A DNA stretch of 64,000 nt, taken from contig NZ_BPQE01000027.1 of NCBI RefSeq assembly GCF_022179085.1, positions 55,042-119,041 of the forward strand, read 5' to 3'. The notes below the pieces were generated by a model. It saw only the letters and a program-made list of their open reading frames with translations. It was not told the DNA's origin and did no database searches. This document shows positions 28,508-39,730 of this stretch, one piece after another. This stretch comes from Methylobacterium aerolatum. GTDB lineage: Bacteria; Pseudomonadota; Alphaproteobacteria; Rhizobiales; Beijerinckiaceae. Position numbers and translations under genes: made by a program. How positions within the stretch are numbered: the stretch's first letter is position 1; every line of letters starts with the position of its first letter.

Positions 28508-29521
28508 ATGAAGACTGACCATTATTTAGGCGTCCTTAGGAACGGGCGACAGGCCGCGGAAGCGCCGATCTGCCTGCTCGCTCCGCTTTCGGGCGTCACC
28601 GACCTGCATATGCGCCGGATCGCCCGGCGCTGCGGCGCCGACGCCGTGGTGTCCGAGATGGTGGCTGCCCGGGAGTTCGCCCGGGGCTCGGCCGAGGCCA
28701 GCCTCCGCGCCGAGGGGGCGGGCGTCACCCCGCACATCGTCCAGCTCGCCGGCTGCGAGACGGCACCCATGGCCGAGGCCGCCCGGCTGGCCGAGGCCAA
28801 CGGGGCCGACGCCATCGACGTGAACATGGGCTGCCCCGCCAAGGTGGTGACGGGCGGCGCCTCGGGCTCGGCCCTGATGCGCGACCTCGACCATGCCGAA
28901 CGCCTGCTCGCGGCGGTGCGCGGCGCCGTGGACATCCCCGTCACCGTGAAGATGCGCCTCGGCTGGGACGATGCGAGCCGCAACGCGCCCGACCTCGCCC
29001 TCCGCGCCGAGCGGCTCGGCCTCAACGCGGTGACGGTCCACGGCCGCACGCGGCAGCAGTTCTACAAAGGCTCGGCCGACTGGGCGGCGATCCGCGCCGT
29101 GGTCGAGGCCGTGTCGCTTCCGGTGATCGCCAACGGCGACATCCTGGACGTTGACGAGGCCCGCGCCTGCCTCGCCGCCTCGGGCGCGACGGGCGTGATG
29201 ATCGGCCGGGCGGCCACCGGGCGCCCGTGGCTCGTGGGTGAGGTGGCGGCCGCCCTCGCCGGGGGCGTGGCGAAGGGCCCCTCCCGCGCGGAGCAGGCGG
29301 CCTTCGCGGCCGAGCATTACACCGGCCTCCTCGCCCTCTACGGCCGGGCCATGGGCGTCCGCCATGCCCGCAAGCACCTCGCCGCCTATGCCGAGACCGG
29401 CGGCGGGCTCGCCGCGGCCGAGCGGACGGCCCTGCTGACGACGACCGACCCGGACACGGCCCTCGCGCTCCTGGCCCGGGCCTTCGCCGGGACGCCGGAC
29501 GGCCTCAAGGTGGCGGCATGA
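28508..29521 (+). CDS. dusB: tRNA-dihydrouridine synthase
   Basis: A 337-residue FMN enzyme reducing uridines in tRNA. It has [28 protein letters not shown], the catalytic Cys loop [33 protein letters not shown] and [10 protein letters not shown]. The ATG at 28508 gives the conserved N-terminus. It is the first gene of a dusB-ntrB-ntrC operon, and its stop overlaps ntrB by four bases. Confidence 0.95.
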   Translation: MKTDHYLGVLRNGRQAAEAPICLLAPLSGVTDLHMRRIARRCGADAVVSEMVAAREFARGSAEASLRAEGAGVTPHIVQLAGCETAPMAEAARLAEANGADAIDVNMGCPAKVVTGGASGSALMRDLDHAERLLAAVRGAVDIPVTVKMRLGWDDASRNAPDLALRAERLGLNAVTVHGRTRQQFYKGSADWAAIRAVVEAVSLPVIANGDILDVDEARACLAASGATGVMIGRAATGRPWLVGEVAAALAGGVAKGPSRAEQAAFAAEHYTGLLALYGRAMGVRHARKHLAAYAETGGGLAAAERTALLTTTDPDTALALLARAFAGTPDGLKVAA

Positions 29522-30657
29522 GCGACGAGTCTCCCATCGCCGGACTCGGCGGCCTCAAGCTCGCGGGCAGTGAGGCGGTGCTGAACGCCCTGCCCCTGCC
29601 GGTCCTCACCATCGGCGGGGACGAGCGCATCCTCCAGTGCAACCACGCGGCGGAGGCGTTCTTCGAATACTCCGCGCGCCTGATGCAGCGGCGGCTCCTG
29701 CGCGACATCATCCCCTTCGGCTCGCCGATCATCGCCCTGGTGAACGAGGTGCGCCGCCGCCGGGCGAGCGTCAGCGAGTACCGGGTGGAGCTGACCCAGC
29801 CGCGCCTCGGCATCGAGCGGAGCGTCGACGTCTTCGCCACGCCGCTGGACGACGGCGACGCGGTGGTGATGATGCTGCAGGAGCGCACCATCGCCGACAA
29901 GATGAACCGTCAGCTGACCCATCGCGGCGCGGCGCGCTCGATGGTGGCGCTCGGCGCCATGCTCGCCCACGAGATCAAGAACCCCCTCGCCGGCATCCGC
30001 GGCGCGGCACAGCTCCTGGAGAGCACCGGCGGCGAGGAGGACCGGCTCCTCACACGACTGATCTGCGACGAATCGGACCGGATCGTGCGCATCGTCGAGC
30101 GGATGGAGCTGTTCGGGGACGAGCGCCCCGCCGAGCGCGGGCCCGTGAACGTCCACGGCGTGCTCGATCAGGTGAAGCGCTCCGCCCAGTCGGGCTTCGC
30201 CCGCCACATCCGCTTCATCGAGACCTACGATCCGTCGCTGCCGCCGGTGCTCGGCAACCGCGACCAGCTGGTGCAGGTGGTGCTCAACCTCGTGAAGAAC
30301 GCCGCCGAGGCCATCGGGCCCGATGCGGTCGAGGGCGAGATCACCCTGGCCACCGCCTTCCGCACCGGCCTGCGGCTGCAGATCCCCGGCTCCCGCGAGC
30401 GGGTCAGCCTGCCCATCGAGGTGGCGATCCGCGACAACGGCCCCGGCATCTCCGCCGAGATGCTGACGGACATGTTCGATCCGTTCGTGACGACGAAGGC
30501 ACAGGGTTCCGGCCTCGGTCTTGCTTTGGTCGCCAAGATCGTCGGTGACCATGGAGGGATCGTCGAGTGCGATCCCGCCCCACGCCGAACCACGTTCCGC
30601 ATTCTCCTTCCGATGTCGAGCGCGCGCGACGGGCGCGAGCCGACACTCGCCACCTGA
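29518..30657 (+). CDS. ntrB: nitrogen-regulation sensor kinase NtrB
   Basis: A 379-residue soluble histidine kinase. A PAS domain (about 25-125, [20 protein letters not shown]) precedes the dimerisation helix with the phospho-acceptor His in [20 protein letters not shown] and an HATPase domain ([28 protein letters not shown]). With PII it sets phosphorylation of NtrC according to nitrogen supply. Start overlaps dusB (ATGA). The ntrY/ntrX pair often found next is absent here. Confidence 0.96.
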   Translation: MSDESPIAGLGGLKLAGSEAVLNALPLPVLTIGGDERILQCNHAAEAFFEYSARLMQRRLLRDIIPFGSPIIALVNEVRRRRASVSEYRVELTQPRLGIERSVDVFATPLDDGDAVVMMLQERTIADKMNRQLTHRGAARSMVALGAMLAHEIKNPLAGIRGAAQLLESTGGEEDRLLTRLICDESDRIVRIVERMELFGDERPAERGPVNVHGVLDQVKRSAQSGFARHIRFIETYDPSLPPVLGNRDQLVQVVLNLVKNAAEAIGPDAVEGEITLATAFRTGLRLQIPGSRERVSLPIEVAIRDNGPGISAEMLTDMFDPFVTTKAQGSGLGLALVAKIVGDHGGIVECDPAPRRTTFRILLPMSSARDGREPTLAT

Positions 30658-30691
30658 TCCGGAAGCCCGCCGGAGGCCCCGAGTAACTGTC

Positions 30692-32161
<1,470 letters not shown>

Positions 32162-32221
32162 TGGGCTCCGCCCACGAGGGCGATGAGCCGTCGCGGTAAG
32201 GCCTGGCGGCGACGCCCCGCC

Positions 32222-32611
32222 TCACACTAACAGCATCACCGCCGCGACCACGATGGTGCCGAAGGTGAGGACCATGCCCCCGCCGCGGCAGGCGAACTGG
32301 CGGGGGGAGTTGGCCGGCGCGAACATACCGACGGGATGCAGCAGGCGGCCGACCAGCAGGGCGACGAGCAGGGCCTGGATCGTGCCGTGACCCGTACCCC
32401 GCCCTTCGAGCAGGCCGATCAGGATGAGCGCGATCGGAACGTACTCGACGAAATTCGCTTGGCTGCGGATGCGCTTCTGCAGGTCGGCGTCGCCGCCGTC
32501 ACCGTGGAGGACGTTGCCCGCGAGGCGCCCCGCCATCACCCAGCCGGACAGTCCGACGAGGACGAGGGCCAGCACCCCGGCATAGAAGGCGGTCGTTGCG
32601 GGGAAGATCAT
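32222..32611 (-). CDS. MAPEG-family membrane protein
   Basis: A 129-residue, four-helix membrane protein of the MAPEG family (eicosanoid/glutathione metabolism relatives): YAGVLALVLVGLSGWV, RIRSQANFVEYVPIALILIG and LLVGRLLHPVGMF. The ATG at 32611 gives the normal start. Bacterial members have poorly known substrates. Confidence 0.9.
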   Translation of the reverse strand: MIFPATTAFYAGVLALVLVGLSGWVMAGRLAGNVLHGDGGDADLQKRIRSQANFVEYVPIALILIGLLEGRGTGHGTIQALLVALLVGRLLHPVGMFAPANSPRQFACRGGGMVLTFGTIVVAAVMLLV

Positions 32612-32709
32612 GGCGTCGCATTGTCCTTGTCTGTGCCGCCCGGTGACGCGGCGTCGAACCGGTGCGATCACGAGATAGGGCGCACTCGCCCAGCGGGAGT
32701 CCTGTCACG

Positions 32710-33198
32710 ATGATCGACGATCCGGAATTGCTCGCCAGGGCGGAGCGCCTCGTCGCGGCCTATGCCGCCGCCGGGCGCACGCTCGCCACCGCCGAATCCT
32801 GCACCGGGGGGCTGGTGGCGGCGCTGCTCACGGCCGTCCCCGGCTCGTCGGCGGCCGTGGAGCGGGGCTACGTCACCTACTCGAACGCGGCGAAAGCCGA
32901 GGCGATCGGCGTCGATCCGCGCCTGATTGAGGCCCACGGCGCGGTGAGCGAGCCCGTCGCAAAGGCCATGGCCGAGGGGGCGCGGACCGCCTCCCGCGCC
33001 GACGTGGCCGTGGCGATCACCGGCATCGCTGGGCCGGGGGGCGGCAGCGCGGACAAGCCCGTGGGCCTCGTCCACCTCGCCGTGGCCTCGCCCGGGGGCA
33101 CGCACCATCTGGAGCGCCGCTACGGCGACCTCGGCCGGGCCGGCATCCGCCGGGCGGCTGTGGAGGACGCGTTGGGTTTGCTGGAAGGGGCGCTTTAG
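32710..33198 (+). CDS. CinA C-terminal-type nicotinamide-nucleotide amidohydrolase
   Basis: A 162-residue stand-alone CinA C-terminal domain (PncC type), which deamidates nicotinamide mononucleotide in NAD salvage. Motifs are [20 protein letters not shown] with the catalytic Ser, [39 protein letters not shown] and the closing [13 protein letters not shown]. It starts about 100 bases from the divergent MAPEG gene. Confidence 0.93.
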   Translation: MIDDPELLARAERLVAAYAAAGRTLATAESCTGGLVAALLTAVPGSSAAVERGYVTYSNAAKAEAIGVDPRLIEAHGAVSEPVAKAMAEGARTASRADVAVAITGIAGPGGGSADKPVGLVHLAVASPGGTHHLERRYGDLGRAGIRRAAVEDALGLLEGAL

Positions 33199-33274
33199 CG
33201 CGCTTTCGGGAAAGCCCGGATCGTACGCCGGCCCCGTCTTTGCGAAGCGATTGACCGCGGATCGAAAGCGCCCA

Positions 33275-33334
33275 CGATCAGGGATCCCGAAGGACCCGGT
33301 CCTTCGGTGGGGTCCAGGGGCGAAGCCCCTGGGC
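33275..33334. repeat. dispersed hairpin element after the COQ10-like gene
   Basis: GGATCCCGAAGGACCCGGTC (hairpin) and CCAGGGGCGAAGCCCCTGG (33316-33334) match the unit after gyrA. It directly follows the minus-strand COQ10-like gene and may act as its terminator. Confidence 0.55.
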
Positions 33335-33790
33335 TCACGCCGCGCCGTAGATCCGCGCGGCGCGGCCCTCGAAGGCGTCGGTGAACTTGCGGAAGGCGCG
33401 GTCGAACATGGTGCCCATGAGCAGGCCCAGCGTCCGGCTCTTGAACTCGTAGGTGATGAAGAAGTCGATGTCGCAGGTCCCGCCCTCGGCGTCCTTGAAC
33501 GACCAGCGGTTCTCGAGGTGCCGGAACGGGCCGTCGATGTACTCGGCAACGATCTTCTTCGCCGCGGGGTCGAGGGAGACGCGGGTGGTGAACCGCTCGC
33601 GGATCGCCTTGTAGCCGACGCCCATCTCCGCGATCAGCACCTGCCCGCCCTCCGGCCTGTCCTGGCGGCGCACCACGCGCAGGGACTCGCAGAGCGGCAG
33701 GAATTCCGGATAGCGTTCGACATCCGCCACGAGGTCGTACATCTGCTGGGCAGTGTGCCGCACCCGGCGCGTGACCCGGAAGGATGGCAT
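33335..33790 (-). CDS. COQ10/RatA-type START-domain protein
   Basis: A 151-residue SRPBCC protein: QQMYDLVADVERYPEFLPLC, then FTTRVSLDP, WSFKDAEGGTCDIDFFITYE and a C-terminal helix with FDRAFRKFTDAFEGRA. Relatives bind coenzyme Q and support respiration (COQ10) or are annotated RatA. It follows lipA by 15 bases on the same strand, a common alphaproteobacterial pair. Confidence 0.93.
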   Translation of the reverse strand: MPSFRVTRRVRHTAQQMYDLVADVERYPEFLPLCESLRVVRRQDRPEGGQVLIAEMGVGYKAIRERFTTRVSLDPAAKKIVAEYIDGPFRHLENRWSFKDAEGGTCDIDFFITYEFKSRTLGLLMGTMFDRAFRKFTDAFEGRAARIYGAA

Positions 33791-33805
33791 TCCGAACGGA
33801 CTTTC

Positions 33806-34783
33806 TCAGGCCGAGAGCGCAGGGGAGAGCTTGGCGTTGCGGGCCGCCTGCAACCGGGCGAAATCTTCGCCGGCGTGGTGCGATGAGCGGGTCAGCGGCG
33901 TCGCCGAGACGAGAAGGAAACCCTTGGCGTAGGCCGTGGTTTCGTACCCCTTGAACTCGTCGGGCGGGACAAAACGCATCACCGCATGGTGCTTCTTCGA
34001 CGGCTGGAGGTACTGGCCGATGGTCAGGAAATCCACGTCCGCCGAGCGCAGGTCGTCCATCAGTTGCAGCACCTCGTTCCGCTCCTCGCCGAGGCCGACC
34101 ATGATGCCGGACTTGGTGAAGATCGCCGGATCGAGCTCCTTCACCCGCTGCAACAGCCGCACCGAGTGGAAGTAGCGGGCGCCGGGGCGGACCGTCAGGT
34201 ACTTCGAAGGGACCGTTTCCAGGTTGTGGTTGAACACGTCGGGCTTGGCCGCGACGACGGCCTCCAGCGCGCCGTCCTTGCGCAGAAAATCGGGCGTGAG
34301 GATCTCGACCGTGGTGCCGGGGCTCGCCCGGCGGATCGCCGCGATGGTGCGGGCGAAATGCTCCGCGCCGCCATCCTTCAGGTCGTCCCGGTCCACGGAG
34401 GTGATGACCACGTGGTGCAGGCCGAGCTTGGCCACCGAGTCGCCGATCTTGTCCGGCTCACCCGCGTCGAGGCCGTCCGGCAGGCCGGTGCGCACGTTGC
34501 AGAAGGCGCAGGCCCGGGTGCAGGTGTCGCCCATGATCATGAAGGTGGCGTGCCGCTTCTCCCAGCACTCGCCGATATTGGGGCAGCCCGCCTCCTCGCA
34601 GACGGTGACGAGGCCGTGCTCGCGTACGATGGCGCGGGTCTCGCCCCAGGCCTTGGAGCCCGGCGCCTTCACGCGGATCCAGTCCGGCTTCTTGAGGGCC
34701 ACCGCCTGATCGGGCCGGTGCGCCTTCTCCGGGTGGCGCGGCGGGCGCGGATCGTTCTTCAGGATGTCGAGGACGACGGCCAT
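33806..34783 (-). CDS. lipA: lipoyl synthase
   Basis: A 325-residue radical-SAM enzyme that inserts two sulfurs into octanoyl groups on lipoyl domains. The auxiliary-cluster cysteines are in [12 protein letters not shown], and the radical-SAM CxxxCxxC is [28 protein letters not shown] and the C-terminal [11 protein letters not shown] with the conserved RSSxH complete the family pattern. The ATG at 34783 gives a normal-length protein. Confidence 0.98.
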   Translation of the reverse strand: MAVVLDILKNDPRPPRHPEKAHRPDQAVALKKPDWIRVKAPGSKAWGETRAIVREHGLVTVCEEAGCPNIGECWEKRHATFMIMGDTCTRACAFCNVRTGLPDGLDAGEPDKIGDSVAKLGLHHVVITSVDRDDLKDGGAEHFARTIAAIRRASPGTTVEILTPDFLRKDGALEAVVAAKPDVFNHNLETVPSKYLTVRPGARYFHSVRLLQRVKELDPAIFTKSGIMVGLGEERNEVLQLMDDLRSADVDFLTIGQYLQPSKKHHAVMRFVPPDEFKGYETTAYAKGFLLVSATPLTRSSHHAGEDFARLQAARNAKLSPALSA

Positions 34784-35103
34784 GTCACACCTGGGCGCGC
34801 GAGCGCGCGGGACGGGATGGCCCTGACTTAGGCGGTTCGGGCCGTCGCCGCAAATGGGTGTGGCGCTCCGGCGCAACGGCCGCGAAACAATGTCGTCGGC
34901 CCGCCGGGCCGTCGCCGTGCGACAGAGGCCGCCCCTCGGCGGCCGCCACGCGGCGCGGATTTTCGCTATCGCAAAGTGTATTACGAAGTATTTTATAGTT
35001 TACAGTTGTATTGCCGATGTCGATTGACGAAGATAGCTCTATATTAACGGCCGTTGGCCGTATTGCTAGCGCGCGACACGAGCCGACACGCCTCATCCTC
35101 TCC
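34784..35103. other. AT-rich divergent intergenic region
   Basis: About 320 bases between lipA and the TPR-glycosyltransferase pair. The part 34965-35060 is strikingly AT-rich (AAAGTGTATTACGAAGTATT and following) against a roughly 70% GC background. It contains ACGGCCGTTGGCCGT, a near-palindrome at 35048-35062. In-frame starts within it (TTG 35011, ATG 35017) have no ribosome-binding site. It probably holds promoters for both flanking genes. Confidence 0.5.
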
Positions 35104-36525
35104 ATGACCGGGAACGACGACACGACCCTGGATGCCGCCCTCCGGGCGATCGCGGCGGGCGCCTTCGAGGATGCCGAAGCCATCGCCGAGACAGCCCTCA
35201 CGGCCGGAGAGGACGGGCCGGCTCTCCGCCTCGCCTACGCGACGGCGCTGGCCAAGCAACTGTGCTTCGGCCGCGCCATCGAGGCCAGCCTGCATGTCCT
35301 GCACCGGGCCGATTGCGGGGTGGGAGAGAGGCTGGGCGCGCTCCGGGTGATGGCCTGCTGCGGGACGCAGGTGGGCGATCCCGATCTCGTCCGCCCTCAC
35401 CTCGCGGCCGCCGGCCTGGAGCGGGCGGCCCACCCGGTGGAGCGGTGCTGGCACCCGCGGATCCTCGCGCGGATCGGCGCCACCGACGAGGCCCGGGACG
35501 CCCTCGCCGCGCTGCACGCGGAGGTCCCAGACGATCCCCTCGTCACCGGCATCCTCGGCCAGACCATGCAGGAGATGGGCGACGCGGTGGGCCTGCGCCT
35601 CGAGATGGCGCTGATGGGCCGGGCCTTCTTCCGCACCTTCCACGCCCCGGTCCACCCGCCGGAGCGGATCTGGGAGGGGGAGCCGCTCGCGGGCCGATCC
35701 ATCGTCCTCGTCCCCCACGGCGGCTTCGGCGACATGTTCGACTGCATCCGCTACGCCGCCCGCCTGAAGGGGCTCGGCGCCCGGAGGGTTACGGCGGTGA
35801 TCGGCGCGAAGGGCCGCCACCTCGTCGCCGGCGCGGGCGTGGACGAGGTGATCGATTTCTCCGAAGCCGCCGCGGTGATCGGCCGGAGCGACTTCTGGGT
35901 GCCGGTGCCCGGCCTCAAGCGCGTCGCGGTCCTGTCGGGGGAGGTCACCGGGCGAGGCGGCTACCTCATGGCGCCACCCAGCGCCGTCGCCGCGCCCCTC
36001 GCGCGGGCGATGCGGGAGCGGGCGGCGGGGCGCCCCTGCGTCGGGCTCTACTGGCACAGCGATCGCGATCTCGGCGAGCACAAGAGCGTGCCGCTTCCCG
36101 CCCTGTGGCCGCTCTTCGCCCGGCGGGACGTCCACTGGGTGATCCTGCAGCGCGGCTTCGGCCTCCGGCGGCTCCATGCGTGCGGGCTTGGCGCGGAGGC
36201 CACCGTGCTCGGGGACGATCTGTCCTTCGACGACACCGCCGCCGTCATGGCGCAGCTCGACGGCGTCGCCTCGATCTGCGCCTGGGCCTTCCACCTTGCC
36301 GGAGCGCTGGGCGTGCGCGCGTGGCTGCTGGCCGGCCGGGTGATGGATTGCCGCCACCTCGACCGCGAACGCGACTCCGTCCTTTACGCGGACTGCGCCA
36401 GCCTCGTCCGGCAGCCGCGGATCGGCAATTGGCCGGGCGCCATCGCGCGCCTCAAGGACGAACTCGACGCCTTCGTGCCGACGCGCCGGACGGGCGCGCC
36501 CGAACAGGACATGGCCCAGCGATGA
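35104..36525 (+). CDS. TPR-like/GT-B glycosyltransferase-like protein, paralogue 1
   Basis: About 473 residues. Residues 1-170 are helical repeats of TPR type (AALRAIAAGAFEDAEAIAET, ATALAKQLCFGRAIEASLHV). Residues about 210-460 resemble a GT-B/GT9-like domain: VLVPHGGFGDMFDCIRYAA, CVGLYWHSDRDLGEHKSVPL, HWVILQRGFGLRRL and SICAWAFHLAGALGVRAWLL. The ATG at 35104 aligns with the start of the next gene, its paralogue. Its stop overlaps that gene (ATGA). The acceptor and sugar are unknown; protein or surface glycosylation is a guess from the domain mix. Confidence 0.75.
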   Translation: MTGNDDTTLDAALRAIAAGAFEDAEAIAETALTAGEDGPALRLAYATALAKQLCFGRAIEASLHVLHRADCGVGERLGALRVMACCGTQVGDPDLVRPHLAAAGLERAAHPVERCWHPRILARIGATDEARDALAALHAEVPDDPLVTGILGQTMQEMGDAVGLRLEMALMGRAFFRTFHAPVHPPERIWEGEPLAGRSIVLVPHGGFGDMFDCIRYAARLKGLGARRVTAVIGAKGRHLVAGAGVDEVIDFSEAAAVIGRSDFWVPVPGLKRVAVLSGEVTGRGGYLMAPPSAVAAPLARAMRERAAGRPCVGLYWHSDRDLGEHKSVPLPALWPLFARRDVHWVILQRGFGLRRLHACGLGAEATVLGDDLSFDDTAAVMAQLDGVASICAWAFHLAGALGVRAWLLAGRVMDCRHLDRERDSVLYADCASLVRQPRIGNWPGAIARLKDELDAFVPTRRTGAPEQDMAQR

Positions 36526-37928
36526 GCGAGATGCCGACCGATCCCGTGGCGTTGATCAAGAAGGGTGAGTTCGAGGCGGCGGAGGCCATCCTGGAGCCGG
36601 CGCTGCGGGCGGACCCCAATGCCCGTGCCCTCCGGATCGCCTACGCGGAAAGCCTCGCGATGCAGTTGCAGTTCGATCGCGCGATCGAGCAGTGCCTGCG
36701 CCTCCTGCGCAACCCGGCGCTGAGCCTCTTCGAGCGCATCACGATCCTCGAACAACTCGCGAGTTGCGCGACCCAGGTGAACGATCCGGCGATCGTCCGG
36801 CCCTTTCTCACCCTGCTCGACGAACTGACGCGCTCCCCCTACGCCTCCGACCGGTGCTGGCCGCCGCGAATCCTGCGGCAGGCCGGATACCTCGACGAGG
36901 CGCGCGCGGCCTTCGCGGCAATCCTGCGCGAGTTTCCCGGCGATCCCTTCGCCAGCTTTATCCTCGGGGAGGTCATGATGGAGCTGGGCGATCCGGCGGG
37001 CCTGCCCCTCAGCCTGTCCTATTCCAGCCGGGCCTTGGCGCGGGCACACCAGCCCGGCGTGCAGCCGATCGAGAAGCTGTGGGAAGACGAGCCCCTGGAC
37101 GGCAAGGCCGTCGCCGTCCTGTCCTGGGGAGGCCACGGGGACTTCTTCCAGTTGGCAGGCCATGTGGCGCAACTGAAACGCCTCGGCGCGCGGCACCTGA
37201 CCGCCGTGGCGATGGCGCGCTACGGCAAGCTCCTGATGAGCGCCGGGTTCGACGAGGTGGTGCCCGCGGTGGAGATCGACGCCATCATCGCGCGCAGCGA
37301 TCATTGGACCACCACCTTCGGCCTGATGCGGGCGGACTTCAACGGCGGTGGCGCGCGCAAGCCGAGCGGCTACATGAGCCCGCCGCCGAGCGCCATCGCC
37401 GACGGCCTCACCGCCCGGATGCGGGCCAAGGCGGCGGGGCGACCCTGCCTCGGCCTGTACTGGCACAGCGACCAGCACCAGGGCCAGATGAAGAGCGTGC
37501 CGTTGGCGCGCCTCGTCCCCCTCCTCGCCCGGCGGGACGTCCACTGGGTGATCCTGCAACGGGGCTTCGGCCTGCGGCGGCTGATCGAAGCCGGGCTCGA
37601 CGGGGACGTCACCATCGCCGACGACGACCTGCCCTTCGACGATGCGGGGGCGCTGGTGGCCCGGCTCGACGGGATGGTGAGCATCTGCGCGTGGCCCTTC
37701 CACCTTGCCGGGGCTCTGGGGACGCGCGCGTGGCTCCTGGCCGGCAGGGCCCTGGCCGCCCGCCACCTGAACAGCGACGGCCACTCCCACCTCTATCCCG
37801 ATTGCGCCACCGTGGTCCGCCAGCCCACCATGGGCGACTGGCCGGGGGTCGTCGCGCGGATGAACCGCGAACTCGATGCCTTCGTCGCCGGGTTCGCGCC
37901 TCCCAACTCCGACACGGGAGACGGCTGA
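36522..37928 (+). CDS. TPR-like/GT-B glycosyltransferase-like protein, paralogue 2
   Basis: A 468-residue paralogue of the preceding protein with the same layout. TPR-like repeats occupy the first ~170 residues (LIKKGEFEAAEAILEPALRA, YAESLAMQLQFDRAIEQCL). The GT-B-like part is AVLSWGGHGDFFQLAGHVAQ, CLGLYWHSDQHQGQMKSVPL, HWVILQRGFGLRRL and SICAWPFHLAGALGTRAWLL. Glycine-rich GGHGDFFQ matches GGFGDMFD in paralogue 1, probably the nucleotide-sugar loop. The overlap with the first gene indicates coupled translation. Confidence 0.78.
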   Translation: MSEMPTDPVALIKKGEFEAAEAILEPALRADPNARALRIAYAESLAMQLQFDRAIEQCLRLLRNPALSLFERITILEQLASCATQVNDPAIVRPFLTLLDELTRSPYASDRCWPPRILRQAGYLDEARAAFAAILREFPGDPFASFILGEVMMELGDPAGLPLSLSYSSRALARAHQPGVQPIEKLWEDEPLDGKAVAVLSWGGHGDFFQLAGHVAQLKRLGARHLTAVAMARYGKLLMSAGFDEVVPAVEIDAIIARSDHWTTTFGLMRADFNGGGARKPSGYMSPPPSAIADGLTARMRAKAAGRPCLGLYWHSDQHQGQMKSVPLARLVPLLARRDVHWVILQRGFGLRRLIEAGLDGDVTIADDDLPFDDAGALVARLDGMVSICAWPFHLAGALGTRAWLLAGRALAARHLNSDGHSHLYPDCATVVRQPTMGDWPGVVARMNRELDAFVAGFAPPNSDTGDG

Positions 37929-38019
37929 TCCGGCCTGCCCGCGGGGCGGCCCTGCGATCCCGGATCGCCTCCTCCGCGCGCCGTGACGACCGGGCGCGGT
38001 GATCCCAGCAGGATCGGGT

Positions 38020-38664
38020 TCAGGGCGGCGCGGTGCCGAGGGCGGGCGCCGGGCGCTCCCCCTCCGCCACGAGCGCCATGTTCAGCCGGGGGTCGTTGTA
38101 CATCTTGAACTGGCGGTAGAGACCGAAGCGGGCCGTGCCCTCGCGGCACTCGGCGAGCAGCGCGTCGAGACAGCCCGCCAGCACCGAGCGTTGCAGGCTC
38201 ATGCGCCGCTGTCTCGCCCCGCAGGCCTCGCGGTGGGCGTCGTCCACGTCCGCGCGCAGGGTCTGCCAGCCGAGGTGGTAGATCTTCAGGCTGGCGATGG
38301 AGAGCCTGTCGATGATCGAACCGGGTGTCTCGCTGTTCTGGCGGGCGCCGGGCCGTGCCCTGTCGCCCAGGGCGGCGGCGAACAGGTCGTCCATCCGCTC
38401 GACGGCGTCGTTGCGGGCTTGGTTGTAGCGGTCGATGGCGCGCTTGTTGGCGGCGATGGCCGCATCCGGCACGTGACGGCGGCGGGAGAGATCCTCCTCG
38501 CGCCAGAGCAGCATGTTGTGGCGGTGGTTGTCGGCCAGCGCGCGCCAGAGGGCGTCGACCCCGCCCGGCAGGTCCCAGCCCGCCCCGAAGAAGGCCGCCA
38601 CGGCCTCATCGTGGAACGCAGCGACCTCGACGCTGAGGATCGCGGAGTGGTCCGGGCCGGTCAC
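38020..38664 (-). CDS. DUF4254-family protein
   Basis: About 214 residues from a GTG at 38664. The DUF4254 core is LWRALADNHRHNMLLWREED, AIAANKRAIDRYNQARNDAV and RLSIASLKIYHLGWQTLRAD. Function is unknown. The family is all-helical and often sits beside glycosyltransferase genes, as it does here, convergent with the TPR-GT pair. No ribosome-binding site supports the start well, so the N-terminus is uncertain. Confidence 0.78.
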   Translation of the reverse strand: MTGPDHSAILSVEVAAFHDEAVAAFFGAGWDLPGGVDALWRALADNHRHNMLLWREEDLSRRRHVPDAAIAANKRAIDRYNQARNDAVERMDDLFAAALGDRARPGARQNSETPGSIIDRLSIASLKIYHLGWQTLRADVDDAHREACGARQRRMSLQRSVLAGCLDALLAECREGTARFGLYRQFKMYNDPRLNMALVAEGERPAPALGTAPP

Positions 38665-38854
38665 GGGCGTTTCGCGGCCATCGTGAGGCCGGCCAGGGTT
38701 GGTGGAACTGCGGTGATCATGCCGGATCGCCCCCGTGGCAATCCGGCCTATCTCATCGATTTCGATCTTCGGTACTACTGTTCGAGGATTGAGAATAATT
38801 GACGCAAACAATCTTCGATTGTGTTTCTGCCCTCGAACATCGACTGGCGCCCGA

Positions 38855-39586
38855 TCAGAGGCTCAGCATCCGCACGAACAGCCCCGCCAGGACCGCACCC
38901 ACGACAGGTCCGGCCACGGGGATCAGGGCGTAACCCCAATCGGAGGAGCCCTTGCCCGCGATGGGAAGCACGGCGTGGGCGATGCGGGGCCCGAGGTCGC
39001 GGGCGGGGTTGATGGCGTAGCCGGTGGTGCCGCCGAGGGACAGACCGATGCCCCAGACCAGCATGGCCACGAGGTAGGGCGCCACGCCCCGCGGGAAGGC
39101 GCCCGCGCTCCCCGACGTGGCCGTGACCAGGGCGGCGATGGTGAAGACGAGGAAGAAGGTGCCCACGATCTCCGAGATCATGTTGGCGGGGGCGCTGCGG
39201 ATCGCCGGGCCGGTGCAGAACACGGCAAGCTTCAGATCCTGCTCCGGCGTTTCAGCCCAATGCGGCAGGTAATGCAGCCACACGATCACCGCGCCCAGGA
39301 AGGCGCCGAGGAACTGCGCCGGCAGGTAGACCGCGATCTTCGCGTAATCGCCGGTGCTGATCGCGCCGCCGATCGTCACCGCCGGATTGATATGCGCGTC
39401 GGGGCTGCCGGTGGCATTCGCCACGAACACCCCGGCGAGCACCGCGAAGGCCCAGCCGGCGGTGATGCCGATCCAGCCCATGGCCTCGCCCTTGGAGCGC
39501 TTCAGCAGCGCGCCCGCCACCACCCCGTCGCCGAGCACGATGAGCGTCATCGTGCCCAGCATCTCGCCCAGGAACGGCGATGCCAT
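38855..39586 (-). CDS. glpF: glycerol facilitator/aquaporin
   Basis: A 243-residue, six-helix MIP channel. The two pore motifs are HINPAVT and NPARDLGPR; the Asp after NPAR is typical of glycerol-conducting GlpF instead of water-only channels. It is last in the glpR-glpD-glpK-glpF series, consistent with glycerol uptake into the cytoplasm for GlpK. Confidence 0.93.
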   Translation of the reverse strand: MASPFLGEMLGTMTLIVLGDGVVAGALLKRSKGEAMGWIGITAGWAFAVLAGVFVANATGSPDAHINPAVTIGGAISTGDYAKIAVYLPAQFLGAFLGAVIVWLHYLPHWAETPEQDLKLAVFCTGPAIRSAPANMISEIVGTFFLVFTIAALVTATSGSAGAFPRGVAPYLVAMLVWGIGLSLGGTTGYAINPARDLGPRIAHAVLPIAGKGSSDWGYALIPVAGPVVGAVLAGLFVRMLSL

Positions 39587-39624
39587 GACGTGTCCTCCCT
39601 TGGTTTCTTCGTTGAGTGTCTTGT

Positions 39625-39717
39625 CGTCATCGCGAGCGCAGCGAAGCGATCCAGGGTGGCGGGTCCTTTCAGGAGGTGGCGCGTCCCTCAATTGCTCCGG
39701 CTTCGCTCGCAAAGACG
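39625..39717. repeat. dispersed CGTCATTGCGAGC-type palindrome
   Basis: Imperfect hairpin (CGTCATCGCGAGCGCAGCGA ... GCTTCGCTCGCAAAGACG) between glpK and glpF. The arms have diverged more than in the copies at 26303 and 58420. Confidence 0.75.
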
Positions 39718-39730
39718 ATGGGACGGCCGA

